Positions 51,756 through 60,975 are shown, counted from the stretch's first letter. The stretch: 64,000 nucleotides of DNA from Bacteroidales bacterium (GCA_017427985.1 JAFRRS010000001.1:124001-188000); one strand, 5' to 3'. Numbers and translations are program-made. Notes: generated from the sequence alone by a model not told the origin.

Positions 51756-52673
51756 TTATTTGTTAACCTGGAATTTTGTGCAACCGTCTTTGAAGAAGCC
51801 CACGATCTGGCGAGCTGCTGCAAGACCTGCGTTCATGTTAGCCTCAGCTGTCTCAGCACCCTGTTTCTTAGGTGTTGCGAAGAAACGTGGAGCGAACTGT
51901 GCCAATGCCTCTGCGTTTGCCGGAGCGATGTCGGTGACATACTTGAAATCTGCTCTTTCAGCAAGCATCTTTTCCATGTCAGCCTCGTTGATGACTTCCT
52001 TACGAGCTGTGTTGACTAAGCAGCCACCCTTTGGCATCTTCGAAAGAAGAGCGTAGTTGATGCTGTTCTTTGTCTGGTCGTTTGCCGGGATGTGCAATGA
52101 GATGTAGTCGCAGTGTGCATAGAGTTCCTCGAGTGTTGCAGGGACGTGAACGCCTTCAGCTTCCATCTTCTCTGTTGGTACGAATGGGTCGAATGCCCAA
52201 ACTTCCATGCCGAGAGCCTTGGCTTTCTCAGCCACGAGGCGGCCGACGTTACCGTAAGCCTGGATACCGACTCTCTTGCCCTTCAATTCGCAACCTGTGC
52301 CAGGTTTGAATGTGTTACGAGCCATGTAGATCATCATGCCGATTGCCAACTCAGCGACTGCGTTTGAGTTCTGACCTGGTGTGTTCATTGCCACGATGCC
52401 TCTTGCTGTGCAAGCTGCGAGGTCGAGGTTGTCGAAACCTGCGCCGGCGCGAACCACGATCTTGAGGTTCTTGGCGTGGTCGATGACTTCCTTGGTCACT
52501 TTGTCTGAACGCACTATGAGAGCGTCAGCGTCAGCCACTGCATCGTAGAACTGCTGCACGTCTGTGTATTTCTCGAGTTTTGCGAAGTTGTAACCAGCTT
52601 CTTCGACTATTTTCTGGATTCCATTGACAGCTGCTGCTGAGAATGGCTTTTCTGTTGCTACTAAAACTTTCAT
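51756..52673 (-). CDS. serA: D-3-phosphoglycerate dehydrogenase, short form
   Basis: 305 aa from ATG 52673 (MKVLVATEKPFSAAAVNGI). The 31-residue upstream extension is rejected as it lacks family similarity. It oxidises 3-phosphoglycerate to phosphohydroxypyruvate, first step of serine synthesis. NAD-binding motif VGIQAYGNVGRLVA, active-site RAGAGFDN. The usual PH.GG/ST region near the C-terminus is replaced by DIAPANAEAL. No ACT regulatory domain is present, so serine feedback through that domain is absent. Upstream serC and downstream DUF1015 are on the same strand. Confidence 0.92.
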   Translation of the reverse strand: MKVLVATEKPFSAAAVNGIQKIVEEAGYNFAKLEKYTDVQQFYDAVADADALIVRSDKVTKEVIDHAKNLKIVVRAGAGFDNLDLAACTARGIVAMNTPGQNSNAVAELAIGMMIYMARNTFKPGTGCELKGKRVGIQAYGNVGRLVAEKAKALGMEVWAFDPFVPTEKMEAEGVHVPATLEELYAHCDYISLHIPANDQTKNSINYALLSKMPKGGCLVNTARKEVINEADMEKMLAERADFKYVTDIAPANAEALAQFAPRFFATPKKQGAETAEANMNAGLAAARQIVGFFKDGCTKFQVNK

Positions 52674-52777
52674 TTTATTATAAATCTTTATTTGATCCTG
52701 GAAAACACAAGCATATTCCTTGTCAATCTTTTTTTCAAAACCGAAACGAACATCCCTGATTTCCATGATGATAATTT

Positions 52778-53875
52778 TTACTTGTTAGCTTTTTCGAAGT
52801 CTTGCATGCACTGGACGAGAGCCTCAACTGACTCGATTGGGCAGGCGTTGTACAATGAAGCGCGGAAGCCGCCGACTGAACGGTGACCCTTGATACCGAC
52901 CATGCCGCGTTCTTTTGCGAATGCCATGAAAGCGTCCTGGAGGTCTTCACGACCTGGAGCCATCACCCAGCAGTGGTTCATGATTGAACGTGAGTCTTTC
53001 TCAGCTGTACCGACGAACATTGAGTTGCGGTCGATTTCTTCGTAGAGGAGGTTTGACTTCTTGACTGCGAGCTTGTTCATAGCCTCGACACCGCCGATGG
53101 TGTTCTTCAACCATGTCAATGTCTCGTGCATGACGAAGATAGGAAGTACTGGAGGTGTGTTGAACATAGAGACGTTCTTGGCTTCTTCTGCAGCATGTGT
53201 TCTGTAGTCAACCATTGTTGGAAGTGGGTTCATATAAGCGCGGTCGCCGATGTTGCCGAGGAGGTCTTTACGGACGATGACGAATGTCACGCCAGCAGGA
53301 CCGACGTTCTTCTGAGCGCCACCGTAGATCAAACCGTATTTTTTCACGTCGACTGGACGGCTCATGATATCTGATGACATATCAGCAACGAGTGTCACAG
53401 GGCAATCCATATCGGTGCGGATCTCTGTACCGTAGATTGTGTTGTTTGTTGTGATGTGGAAGTAGTCAGCATCTGTTGGGATGGTGTAACCCTTCGGGAT
53501 GTATGTGTAGTTCTTGTCTTCTGATGAAGCGACGATGTCGACTTTACCGAACAATTTAGCTTCTTTAGCAGCTTTCTTTGCCCAAACACCTGTCTGGAGG
53601 TAAGCAGCCTTTGTCTTCAGAAGGTTAGCCGGCACTGTGAAGAACTGTGTGCTTGCGCCGCCACCGAGGAAGAGAACCTCATATTCTGCTGGAATATTGA
53701 GGATGTCGCGCCACAACTGACGTGTTTCTTCCATGATACGCTCCCAACCTGGAGTACGGTGTGAAATCTCCATCAAACCGATACCTGTGTTGTCAAAATT
53801 GCGAATTGCGTTGATTGTTGATTCAACGGCTTCTTTTGGAAGGACGCATGGTCCCGCATTGAAATTGTGTTTCAT
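52778..53875 (-). CDS. serC: phosphoserine aminotransferase
   Basis: 365 aa, full length. Starts [17 protein letters not shown], with GLMEISHRT and the PLP-Lys motif [11 protein letters not shown] (about 195). It converts phosphohydroxypyruvate to phosphoserine with glutamate. First gene of the serC-serA-DUF1015 cluster, with its own TAACTTTG promoter, divergent from the LuxC-like gene. Confidence 0.95.
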   Translation of the reverse strand: MKHNFNAGPCVLPKEAVESTINAIRNFDNTGIGLMEISHRTPGWERIMEETRQLWRDILNIPAEYEVLFLGGGASTQFFTVPANLLKTKAAYLQTGVWAKKAAKEAKLFGKVDIVASSEDKNYTYIPKGYTIPTDADYFHITTNNTIYGTEIRTDMDCPVTLVADMSSDIMSRPVDVKKYGLIYGGAQKNVGPAGVTFVIVRKDLLGNIGDRAYMNPLPTMVDYRTHAAEEAKNVSMFNTPPVLPIFVMHETLTWLKNTIGGVEAMNKLAVKKSNLLYEEIDRNSMFVGTAEKDSRSIMNHCWVMAPGREDLQDAFMAFAKERGMVGIKGHRSVGGFRASLYNACPIESVEALVQCMQDFEKANK

Positions 53876-53939
53876 TACGTTATATTTTAAGTTGTTATTA
53901 TTTAAAAATTCATTAAAAAATTTTACATTTTCAGCGTTG

Positions 53940-53947
53940 CAAAGTTA
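53940..53947 (-). promoter_or_regulatory. -7 box for serC
   Basis: CAAAGTTA on + is TAACTTTG on minus, 65 nt upstream of the ATG. Confidence 0.6.
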
Positions 53948-54006
53948 CTAATTAATTTAATATAAAACACAAAAGTGAAAAATGTTTTTATTTTAATAAT
54001 TTTTGT

Positions 54007-54014
54007 TATTTTTG
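54007..54014 (+). promoter_or_regulatory. -7 box for the acyl-CoA-reductase-like gene
   Basis: TATTTTTG, 20 nt before the ATG at 54034. Confidence 0.6.
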
Positions 54015-54033
54015 CATAAATAAATGTCCGCTC

Positions 54034-54888
54034 ATGAAAGATGTAAAAGAAATATTTACTGATGATTTGATTAGAAAAGCTATATATAATAATGTGTGGT
54101 TTACGGAAGAAAACATTGCTGAAGCGATAAAAAACCTGGAGAGTTTTATTCGGCGGTTATCTCAAATGGACATTCATTCTGCCGGCAACCATACGATTGC
54201 TGTTGTCATGAATGGCACGACGCCGTTGGAAAGCTTGTATGATCTGCTTCTGGTTCTCGTTTCGGGAAACAGATTTGTCGGGAAGCTGTCTCCTGATGAT
54301 AATACCCTTGTCCCGGCGTTTGTCGAGGCTTTGATTTCCGCCGAGCCGGAAATAGCTTCGGAGATTTCATTCGTAAACGGTCCTTTCGGGAAATATGACG
54401 CGATAATTCTGAGCGGAAACAGACAAAATTGCGCAGTCTTGGAAAATTATCTCGCAGAAAAACCTCATCTTATTCATGTGGAAGACTATGGTGCTCAATA
54501 TATAAAAGGCGATGAAACTGAAGGTGAACTTGACGAGATTGCAAAAAAATGCTTCATCAATTTTGGAAGGGGAAACGGCTCGATCAGAAATCTTTTCGTC
54601 CCGCAAGATTATGATTTTCAGCTACTTTTGTCAGCTTTCGCAAAATGGGAACACATAAAGCATCATGCGCGATATTTCAACAATTATGAATATTGGAAGT
54701 CGGCGTGTATCATCGGGAAGACGCCTTGCATCGACAACGGTTTCGTGATTTTGAGGAAATCTGATGACTACAATCCACATGTTGCGGAGATTTTTTACCA
54801 CGAATATGAATCTTTGTCAGAAATCATGACAAATTTTCAGAAAAAAGATATGACAGGGGAGACGATGGAATTTTTAAGGAATTTATAA
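54034..54888 (+). CDS. LuxC-like acyl-CoA reductase family protein, short
   Basis: 284 aa. The pattern VWFTEENIAEAIKNLESFI, TIAVVMNGTTPLESLYDLL, LVSGNRFVGKLSPDD and NFGRGNGSIRNLFVP matches the LuxC/acyl-CoA-reductase-like proteins that neighbour serC in Bacteroidota. It seems shorter than usual at both ends, and the catalytic Cys expected of LuxC cannot be assigned with confidence. Function in this phylum is unclear. Divergently transcribed from serC. Confidence 0.65.
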   Translation: MKDVKEIFTDDLIRKAIYNNVWFTEENIAEAIKNLESFIRRLSQMDIHSAGNHTIAVVMNGTTPLESLYDLLLVLVSGNRFVGKLSPDDNTLVPAFVEALISAEPEIASEISFVNGPFGKYDAIILSGNRQNCAVLENYLAEKPHLIHVEDYGAQYIKGDETEGELDEIAKKCFINFGRGNGSIRNLFVPQDYDFQLLLSAFAKWEHIKHHARYFNNYEYWKSACIIGKTPCIDNGFVILRKSDDYNPHVAEIFYHEYESLSEIMTNFQKKDMTGETMEFLRNL

Positions 54889-54961
54889 CATGCTGAATAT
54901 CAACAAAAATATTTTTTTTAAAAAAATTTCAGAAAAATGATTTTTGTATAATAAAATGTTG

Positions 54962-54978
54962 TATTTTTGCCGTCCGAA
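54962..54978 (+). promoter_or_regulatory. ribosomal-protein-type promoter of rpmE2
   Basis: TATTTTTG (54962-54969) followed by CCGTCCGAA and TTGAAAGGA, closely matching rpmG. Confidence 0.75.
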
Positions 54979-55000
54979 TTGAAAGGAAAATTATACAGCA

Positions 55001-55267
55001 ATGAAAAAAGACATACATCCAAAGAATTACAGACTGGTCGTGTTTAAAGACATGTCAAACGACCACGCTTTTATGTCACGTTCCACCATCAACACGAAGG
55101 AAACTATCGTTTGGGAAGACGGCAACGAGTATCCGTTGGTGAAACTTGAGATTTCAAACACATCACACCCATTCTACACTGGTAAGATGAAACTTGTTGA
55201 CACAGCAGGTCGCGTTGATAAGTTCAACAACAAGTACAAAAAATTCCAGGAAGCTAAGAAAAAATAA
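55001..55267 (+). CDS. rpmE2: 50S ribosomal protein L31, type B
   Basis: 88 aa, start [20 protein letters not shown]. It has the type B features: no CxxC zinc motifs, [20 protein letters not shown] and a Lys-rich tail. Zinc independence matches the zinc-free L33 encoded here. It has a ribosomal-type promoter and a strong terminator. Confidence 0.96.
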   Translation: MKKDIHPKNYRLVVFKDMSNDHAFMSRSTINTKETIVWEDGNEYPLVKLEISNTSHPFYTGKMKLVDTAGRVDKFNNKYKKFQEAKKK

Positions 55268-55307
55268 TCCAAGAATAGGTTTGTTAAATTTTTCATAATG
55301 AAGTTTT

Positions 55308-55338
55308 GCCCTTGCCAGAAATGACAAGGGCTTTTTTT
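55308..55338 (+). terminator. intrinsic terminator of rpmE2
   Basis: GCCCTTG and CAAGGGC around a 10-nt loop, then seven T. Confidence 0.88.
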
Positions 55339-55381
55339 GGCATGATTTTTGATTGGAGGGTTTCCAGAAAGACGTTTTTTT

Positions 55382-57877
55382 ATGGGTAATCAAATCAACC
55401 ACGATATAATTTTCAGCGACATTGTGGAGACTGAAACTGAGTTTATTCCACTGTTCTCGCCTGAAGACGAAAAACTGATGAATGCCGAGCAGCTCCCTGA
55501 GGAACTGCCTATCATGGCTTTGCGTAACGCCGTGCTTTTCCCTGGTGTGGTGATACCAATCACTGTGGGAAGAAATAAAACCACACGTCTTGTGAAAGAC
55601 GCATATAAAAAAGGTATGGATATCGGTGTCATCGCCCAGCGCGACGCCAAGGTGGAAGAGCCTCAGAAAGCTGATCTCTTTGAAATCGGCACTATTGCGC
55701 AGGTGATGAAGACACTGCAGATGCCTGACGGCAATACTACTGTTATAATTCAGGGCAAGCGCCGTTTCAGACTTGAGGAAATAACTGGCACCGAACCATA
55801 TCTCATGGGTAGGATTACGCCTTTCGGCGTGAATCAGGTGGTGCCGCGTGACCGTCAGTTTAAGGCTTTGATTCAGAGCATCAAGGACATGGCGATGCAG
55901 ATAGTTCAGAAATCAGGAGCGGTGCCGTTTGAGGCTACTTTTGCCATTCGAAACATCGAGAGCCCTTGGTTTATGGTGAATTTCATCGGCAGCAACCTTG
56001 TCGCCAACATGGAGGACAGGCAAAGACTTCTTGAAATTGATGATATCACCAAGTTCGCCACGGCATTGCTGGAGCTTCTGACAAATGAGCTGCAGATGGT
56101 CGACCTCAAACAGCAGATTCAGAGTAAGGTGAAAACTGACCTCGACAAGCAGCAGCGTGAATACCTTCTGAATCAGCAGCTTAGGACTATTCAGGAAGAA
56201 CTGGGCGGCACGCCTAATGAGCAGGATGTCAAGGAGTTGAAGGCGAAAGCCGCGAAGAAGAAATGGAGCAAGGAAGTAGCGGAGGTCTTTGAGAAAGAAC
56301 TTCAGAAGTTGCAGCGTATGAACCCGCAGCAAGCCGACTACGGTATCCAGCACAATTATCTTGAATACCTTGTCGAACTGCCGTGGAACGAATATACAAA
56401 GGACAATTTCGACCTTGAACACGCCCAGAAGGTGCTCGACAAAGACCATTTCGGACTCGACAAAATCAAAGACAGAATCGTGGAGCATTTGGCGGTTTTG
56501 AAGCTGAAAAACGACATGAAAGCCCCGATTTTGTGCCTCGTGGGACCTCCTGGCGTGGGTAAGACCTCGCTGGGTAAGTCGATAGCTAAGGCGTTGGGAC
56601 GCAAATACATACGCATGTCGTTGGGTGGCGTTCGCGATGAGTCGGAGTTGCGTGGACATAGGAAAACTTACATCGGCGCTATGCCCGGCAGAATCATTCA
56701 GAATTTGAAAAAAGCGAAGTCGTCGAATCCTGTCTTTGTACTTGACGAAATCGACAAGGTGAGCGGCAACAATATCAGCGGCGACCCGCAGGCTGCTTTG
56801 CTCGAAATCCTTGATCCGGAGCAAAATAACACCTTCAACGATAACTTCATCGAATTGGATTTCGACCTCTCGAAGGTGATGTTTATCGCTACCGCTAATA
56901 ACCTTCAGACAATTCATCTGGCATTGCGCGACAGAATGGAAATCATTGATTTGAACGGCTATTTGCGTGAGGAGAAATACGAGATCGCAAGACGCCATTT
57001 GATACCTAAGCAGCTGAAAGAACACGGTTTGAAGTCGAAAGATGTGGTGTTTTCGGAAGAAATCATCTATAAAATCATAGACGACTACACACGTGAGGCA
57101 GGTGTGCGTTCGTTGGAGCGCAAAATCGCCGACGTGATTCGTAAGAAGGCGAAAGCTATTGTCATTGGTGGCGATTACGAGAAGAAAGTCACAGAAGAGG
57201 ATTTGAAGAAAGCCCTTGGCGTGCCTATGCATCACGATGAGGACGAGGTGAAACACACCATGCCTGGCGTCGCCATCGGGCTGGCGTGGACACCAGTCGG
57301 CGGCGAGATTCTTTCAATCGAAGTGAGCTTGAGCAGGGGACATGGCCAGTTGAACATGACAGGCAACCTCGGCGATGTGATGAAAGAGTCCGCCACGATA
57401 GCATACGAGTTTATCAAGGCGCATGCCAACGAATTGAAAATCAATCCGATAGTGTTTGAGGAATGGAATGTTCACATCCACGTTCCGGAGGGCGCTACGC
57501 CTAAAGATGGACCATCGGCAGGTATCACCATGCTGACAGCGTTGACGTCGGCATTTACTCAGCGTCGTGTCAAGGATAAGCTCGCGATGACAGGCGAAAT
57601 CACGCTTCGTGGCAGAGTCTTGCCAGTTGGCGGCATCCAGGAAAAGATGCTCGCTGCCAAGCGCAACGATGTGACAGATGTCATTTTGTCACGTGACAAC
57701 GAACGTGATTTTATGGACATCAAGAAGGAATACATCGAAGGTTTGCAGTTCCATTTCGTCGATAACATGCTCGAGGTTTTGGACCTCGCCTTGGAGAAGG
57801 AACAAGAGGTTAATTCATTGGATTACAATAAGTTCCTGGTGGATTCGCATAAGAAAGTGGCAGGATTTAAATCGTGA
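55382..57877 (+). CDS. lon: ATP-dependent protease Lon
   Basis: 831 aa from ATG 55382 (MGNQINHDIIFSDIVE); an upstream TTG lies too near the rpmE2 terminator. Lon substrate-binding N-domain (LPIMALRNAVLFPGVVIPI), helical linker, AAA+ domain with Walker A GPPGVGKTSL (about 389) and Walker B VFVLDEIDK. The C-terminal serine-lysine protease has catalytic Ser in PKDGPSAGI (about 707). It degrades misfolded and regulatory proteins, including antitoxins in many bacteria. It ends one base before the convergent ParE-like gene. Confidence 0.96.
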   Translation: MGNQINHDIIFSDIVETETEFIPLFSPEDEKLMNAEQLPEELPIMALRNAVLFPGVVIPITVGRNKTTRLVKDAYKKGMDIGVIAQRDAKVEEPQKADLFEIGTIAQVMKTLQMPDGNTTVIIQGKRRFRLEEITGTEPYLMGRITPFGVNQVVPRDRQFKALIQSIKDMAMQIVQKSGAVPFEATFAIRNIESPWFMVNFIGSNLVANMEDRQRLLEIDDITKFATALLELLTNELQMVDLKQQIQSKVKTDLDKQQREYLLNQQLRTIQEELGGTPNEQDVKELKAKAAKKKWSKEVAEVFEKELQKLQRMNPQQADYGIQHNYLEYLVELPWNEYTKDNFDLEHAQKVLDKDHFGLDKIKDRIVEHLAVLKLKNDMKAPILCLVGPPGVGKTSLGKSIAKALGRKYIRMSLGGVRDESELRGHRKTYIGAMPGRIIQNLKKAKSSNPVFVLDEIDKVSGNNISGDPQAALLEILDPEQNNTFNDNFIELDFDLSKVMFIATANNLQTIHLALRDRMEIIDLNGYLREEKYEIARRHLIPKQLKEHGLKSKDVVFSEEIIYKIIDDYTREAGVRSLERKIADVIRKKAKAIVIGGDYEKKVTEEDLKKALGVPMHHDEDEVKHTMPGVAIGLAWTPVGGEILSIEVSLSRGHGQLNMTGNLGDVMKESATIAYEFIKAHANELKINPIVFEEWNVHIHVPEGATPKDGPSAGITMLTALTSAFTQRRVKDKLAMTGEITLRGRVLPVGGIQEKMLAAKRNDVTDVILSRDNERDFMDIKKEYIEGLQFHFVDNMLEVLDLALEKEQEVNSLDYNKFLVDSHKKVAGFKS

Positions 57878-58192
57878 TTAAATCTCCTGCGTAACCAACT
57901 TTGACGGAATTATATAATCCACGAATACATAATTATCTGTAATGTGAAAAAATACAGATATCTTTCCATTTTTTACAAGCAGCCTTTTAGAATTAAGGTT
58001 ACGAACGAGTGGTGTCGTATACAATAATTTAGGTATTGTGTCGGCGCGATAAGATAATGTATTAATTTCGTCAATTAGATCATCTACGTATCTGGCAGCA
58101 GATTCGTAAGTGTTAATTGTTGCAATATAATCAAATAAATCCTTTATTCTATCTACGACACTTTTGGAATAGTTAACGTCGTATATTTGCAT
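57878..58192 (-). CDS. RelE/ParE-family toxin
   Basis: 104 aa. The ParE/RelE pattern is seen in YSKSVVDRIKDLFDYIATI, SAARYVDDLIDEINTLSY, RRLVK-like KRLLVKNGKISVFFHITDN and YVFVDYII. It overlaps the upstream antitoxin gene by 20 nt. Its stop is adjacent to lon, with no terminator between the convergent genes. Target (gyrase or mRNA) cannot be told. Confidence 0.8.
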   Translation of the reverse strand: MQIYDVNYSKSVVDRIKDLFDYIATINTYESAARYVDDLIDEINTLSYRADTIPKLLYTTPLVRNLNSKRLLVKNGKISVFFHITDNYVFVDYIIPSKLVTQEI

Positions 58193-58328
58193 AGTATTCG
58201 GCTAATTTTTTCTTCAAAATATTCTTAAATTCCTCCGGAGAATAACTGTTCTCCAATTCCTTAGCCAACAAATCAGATTGAGATTCGACGGTTTCAATGT
58301 CATTTAATGTTAATGATTCTGTGTACAT
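58173..58328 (-). CDS. antitoxin of the ParE/RelE pair
   Basis: 51 aa from ATG 58328 (MYTESLTLNDIETV); an 18-residue upstream extension would cross the promoter. It is a short acidic helix followed by LAKELENSYSPEEFKNILKKK and a C-terminal AEYYANIRR. Antitoxin-first order with overlap is typical. DNA-binding part not recognised. Confidence 0.7.
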   Translation of the reverse strand: MYTESLTLNDIETVESQSDLLAKELENSYSPEEFKNILKKKLAEYYANIRR

Positions 58329-58350
58329 GTTTTTGTGTTTTAAAATTTCT

Positions 58351-58358
58351 GCAAAGAT
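58351..58358 (-). promoter_or_regulatory. -7 box for the ParE/RelE pair
   Basis: CAAAGATA on + is TATCTTTG on minus, 23 nt upstream of ATG 58328. Confidence 0.65.
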
Positions 58359-58398
58359 ATGATTAATTTTGAAATAATGCAAAAATTATAAGAAAAAT

Positions 58399-58432
58399 TT
58401 TGTTCATTATTTCGAAAAAATGTTTATCTTTG
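58399..58432 (+). promoter_or_regulatory. promoter of RNA element D
   Basis: -33 TTTG (58399-58402), 22-nt spacer, -7 TATCTTTG (58425-58432). Confidence 0.7.
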
Positions 58433-58439
58433 CCTTGTC

Positions 58440-58648
58440 AAACTAACAAATATTATTAAGAAACAGATATTTAGATAGATAAAAGACATAAAAAGGCGTT
58501 TTCGCTTTTCTTGACGTGTGGAAATCTGGACAATTTCCAATGTGATACGAGAGAAAGCAGAAACGCTCGCGGATGATTACCGTGAGCTTTCTTGTTCGTA
58601 TCACAGGCAGTCCAGAGCCTCCACACAAACAGAAGTTCGCGGTTTTTT
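58440..58648 (+). ncRNA. structured leader RNA, element D
   Basis: A leader almost identical to element B (AAGAAACAGATA, AAAAGACATAA) leads to GGCGTTTTCGC and CTTGAC. GTGTGG (58516-58521) and CTGGAC (58526-58531) pair with GTCCAG (58610-58615) and CCACAC (58621-58626). TGTGATACGA (58541-58550) pairs perfectly with TCGTATCACA (58596-58605), GAAAGC with GCTTTC, and the cap is GCTCGCGG-ATGATTA-CCGTGAGC (58565-58587). A T6 tract ends at 58648, but the terminator stem is less clear than in B and C. An ORF across it is spurious. From 58649 to 58923 nothing else is recognised. Confidence 0.65.
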
Positions 58649-58923
58649 ACGCTCCGACGCATATGACCCACAAGGACTCCAAGGAATGCAAAAAAAAGGC
58701 GGAAATTTGCATAAAAATACATGTAAAGAATAATAGATGAGACGTTTGATTAAAAACTAATCATTTTGGTGTTTTTGTAATTCGTTGAATATTATTTAGT
58801 TGCAAGTATTGTGAAAATTTTTTTGAGAAAAAGTGTAACTTTTTGATATGTTTTTGATATATATCTAATGATAAACAAAATAAATGAAGCTCATTTTATT
58901 ATTAACTAACAAATTAATTCATT

Positions 58924-59113
58924 ATGATTAAGAAAAATTTATTCCGCCGAAGGTACAATATACAAAGCTAATGAAAAATTAGAAACCCTTGTAAATGATT
59001 TCATTTCTGGTAACGACATTGATGTTGTTGACATCAAGTATTCCACAGCAATGACGGAGAATTCTTGTCCTCATTATGTAAATTCTGCAATGATTGTGTA
59101 CAATACGAAGTAA
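58924..59113 (+). pseudogene. frameshifted Cse60-like small protein
   Basis: ATG 58924 opens MIKKNLFRRR and stops early. Removing one A from the A5 run near 58932-58936 restores a 62-aa frame reading MIKKIYSAEGTIYKANEKL, later DIDVVDIKYSTAM and VNSAMIVYNTK. That pattern (DIKYS... SAMIVY) matches the Cse60 family (PF10957). It lies between RNA element D and gene 59143. It may be a real frameshift, slippage-controlled expression or a homopolymer sequencing error. Confidence 0.55.
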
Positions 59114-59142
59114 GAAATGTTTAACCAATAAAAATTAATGTT

Positions 59143-59769
59143 ATGAGTTTATTAGATGATTTTAACGAACAGGCAAACGAATTGTCATTTTGGAAATTCA
59201 TATCACAGTTACATAATGTGTATGGTATAGAATTAGACGACAGATCTGATTTTATCCAGAACATTCAATCAATTGGCGATCAAGAAAAACGTCCTGTTTA
59301 TACACTTGACTGTAAAACATTAAAGAAACACGATGCAATAGGTTTTTTAGAAAGATTATCAAAATTGCCATCAACTCCAAGACCGATAGTGATAATTCAA
59401 AACATAACAGAAATTCCTATTGGTGATGGTCAATACTACAGATATGTTGGAAATGGCAAGAGTTTTGTAAATACAAGTGTTTATGACGATCCTCAATATG
59501 TTGAAAATATATTGGTGCATTCATGGAAAAACGAAACCAACTATTTGACAAATAAAAATGGTGAGCAATTCGTATTGAAATCACATGATTACACCGTGTT
59601 TTTAACATGGAGTTCAAAAACATCTGATACAATAAAGAATGTTTGGCATGCAAGTGATGGCTTTGCATGGATTGGAAATCTGAACGATCACAAAAAAGCA
59701 TTTTGTGACAGCTTAAAATCTCGCGATTATAGAGAGCTTAAAGATGAATATGAAAAATTAAATTCATAA
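59143..59769 (+). CDS. protein of unknown function, first gene of an accessory cluster
   Basis: 208 aa, AT-rich gene, no signal peptide. A helical N-terminus (FWKFISQLHNVYGIEL) is followed by RPIVIIQNITEIPIGDG and a later YTVFLTWSS. The two beta-strand motifs loosely recall Walker B and sensor strands of a degenerate P-loop ATPase, but no Walker A is present. It starts 29 nt after the Cse60-like frame and ends 4 nt before the next gene, so it is probably co-transcribed from element D. Confidence 0.5.
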   Translation: MSLLDDFNEQANELSFWKFISQLHNVYGIELDDRSDFIQNIQSIGDQEKRPVYTLDCKTLKKHDAIGFLERLSKLPSTPRPIVIIQNITEIPIGDGQYYRYVGNGKSFVNTSVYDDPQYVENILVHSWKNETNYLTNKNGEQFVLKSHDYTVFLTWSSKTSDTIKNVWHASDGFAWIGNLNDHKKAFCDSLKSRDYRELKDEYEKLNS

Positions 59770-59773
59770 TGAT

Positions 59774-60532
59774 ATGAGCAAGAATGCAGAACCACAGACA
59801 ATAGATGCACGATTAAAAAAATTTAACAATAATTTATTTGAGTGTTTAATCAGAATATATGATGATTATAAGATAAAAAACAGAGAATTGTCATTTGAGG
59901 AAATGATACAAATGAAGTCTGCCTTGAGTGATGTGAATAATATAATTACGTTACTGATTACTCGTAAATTTGTTGAAAAGCTAAAAGAAGATCATTTAAT
60001 CAATGCTGATGTTGATAAAATTGACAGTAATCCAAATGCAAACGGATATGATTTATTGTTATTAGAATCTAATAAAATAATAATAGCAGAAGTTAAAGGT
60101 AATAAGCCTTGTAAAAAAATCAGCGATGGTTATATATATGGATCGGATCAACAAAAAGGAATTATAAAAGATCTAACTGGATTAATCAAGATAAAAAAGA
60201 AAGCTAGTAAAAAGCTTCAAATTGATTTTCATAATGCAATAAGATTTATGGTTTTATTGGATAGCAAATATACAAAAAAGGCGTTTGAGGGCTTAACATC
60301 TAATTTAGAGCCAACTGACAGCGATTCTGATAATGACTTAAAAAAAGCAAAACAGGATTTTGCGGAAGCATTACGCAATTTTAACAAAAGCGATGACAAA
60401 AGTGATGACAAAATCTTTGAGGAATATACCTCTAATCCCAATAATAGTTTGGATTCCAAAAAGATTTATGTATATTATATTCAACCTGATGACAATTTAA
60501 TTTCTGAACTTTTGGATAACAAAAACAACTAA
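59774..60532 (+). CDS. probable PD-(D/E)XK nuclease-like protein
   Basis: 252 aa. The segment GYDLLLLESNKIIIAEVKG (about 91-109) gives the D-x(n)-ExK signature with flanking strands, preceded by helices (MIQMKSALSDVNNIITLLI). This fits a restriction-endonuclease-like fold. The C-terminal half is Lys/Asp-rich with SDDKSDDK repeats. It follows gene 59143 by 4 nt. A nuclease next to an unknown partner suggests a defence or toxin module. Function is inferred from one motif only. Confidence 0.5.
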   Translation: MSKNAEPQTIDARLKKFNNNLFECLIRIYDDYKIKNRELSFEEMIQMKSALSDVNNIITLLITRKFVEKLKEDHLINADVDKIDSNPNANGYDLLLLESNKIIIAEVKGNKPCKKISDGYIYGSDQQKGIIKDLTGLIKIKKKASKKLQIDFHNAIRFMVLLDSKYTKKAFEGLTSNLEPTDSDSDNDLKKAKQDFAEALRNFNKSDDKSDDKIFEEYTSNPNNSLDSKKIYVYYIQPDDNLISELLDNKNN

Positions 60533-60567
60533 TTATAGCCGTAATCTATTGAAACTAATTCCAAAAA

Positions 60568-60975
60568 ATGCAAACAATTGAATCATTAGCAAAGCATGGA
60601 GAGCAGTATGATGTCATGACTGCTCTCAAATTGCTGACTATTGCCTATATGGAAATGTGTGGCATTAGTACCGGCTTTAGAACAGCCGTGTTTTATGCAG
60701 CAGACGAATGGCAAAACAGACTTGCATCAATGAACCTTCCTCTTTCTGAAATGGCAAAAAATGTTAGACCGCATGAGTTGATGCCATATATCACTGATGA
60801 ATATGACCCCAAAATTTACGATGAGTATGACATTGCAATAATGCAAGATGACGAACTTTTATATTGTTGCAGACAAATCGTTGAAGAAAAGGTTTTTGAT
60901 GAACCGACAACAGAAGTGTTATGTTGGGGCTTCCTTAATTATTATAAATCTAATCGTTATAAAATAGGTGATTGA
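60568..60975 (+). CDS. protein of unknown function
   Basis: 135 aa, helical, acidic. Features are ALKLLTIAYMEMCGIS, ISTGFRTAVFYAADEWQNRL and ELLYCCRQIVEE. No known family was recognised. It overlaps the next gene by 8 nt and lies 35 nt after the nuclease-like gene, so it belongs to the same accessory cluster. Three Cys in the second half might bind metal, but no standard pattern is formed. Confidence 0.5.
   Translation: MQTIESLAKHGEQYDVMTALKLLTIAYMEMCGISTGFRTAVFYAADEWQNRLASMNLPLSEMAKNVRPHELMPYITDEYDPKIYDEYDIAIMQDDELLYCCRQIVEEKVFDEPTTEVLCWGFLNYYKSNRYKIGD

Noticed and set aside
58518..58733. 71-aa ORF on the + strand
   Set aside because: It runs across the paired arms of RNA element D, has no family features, and its composition follows the RNA structure.
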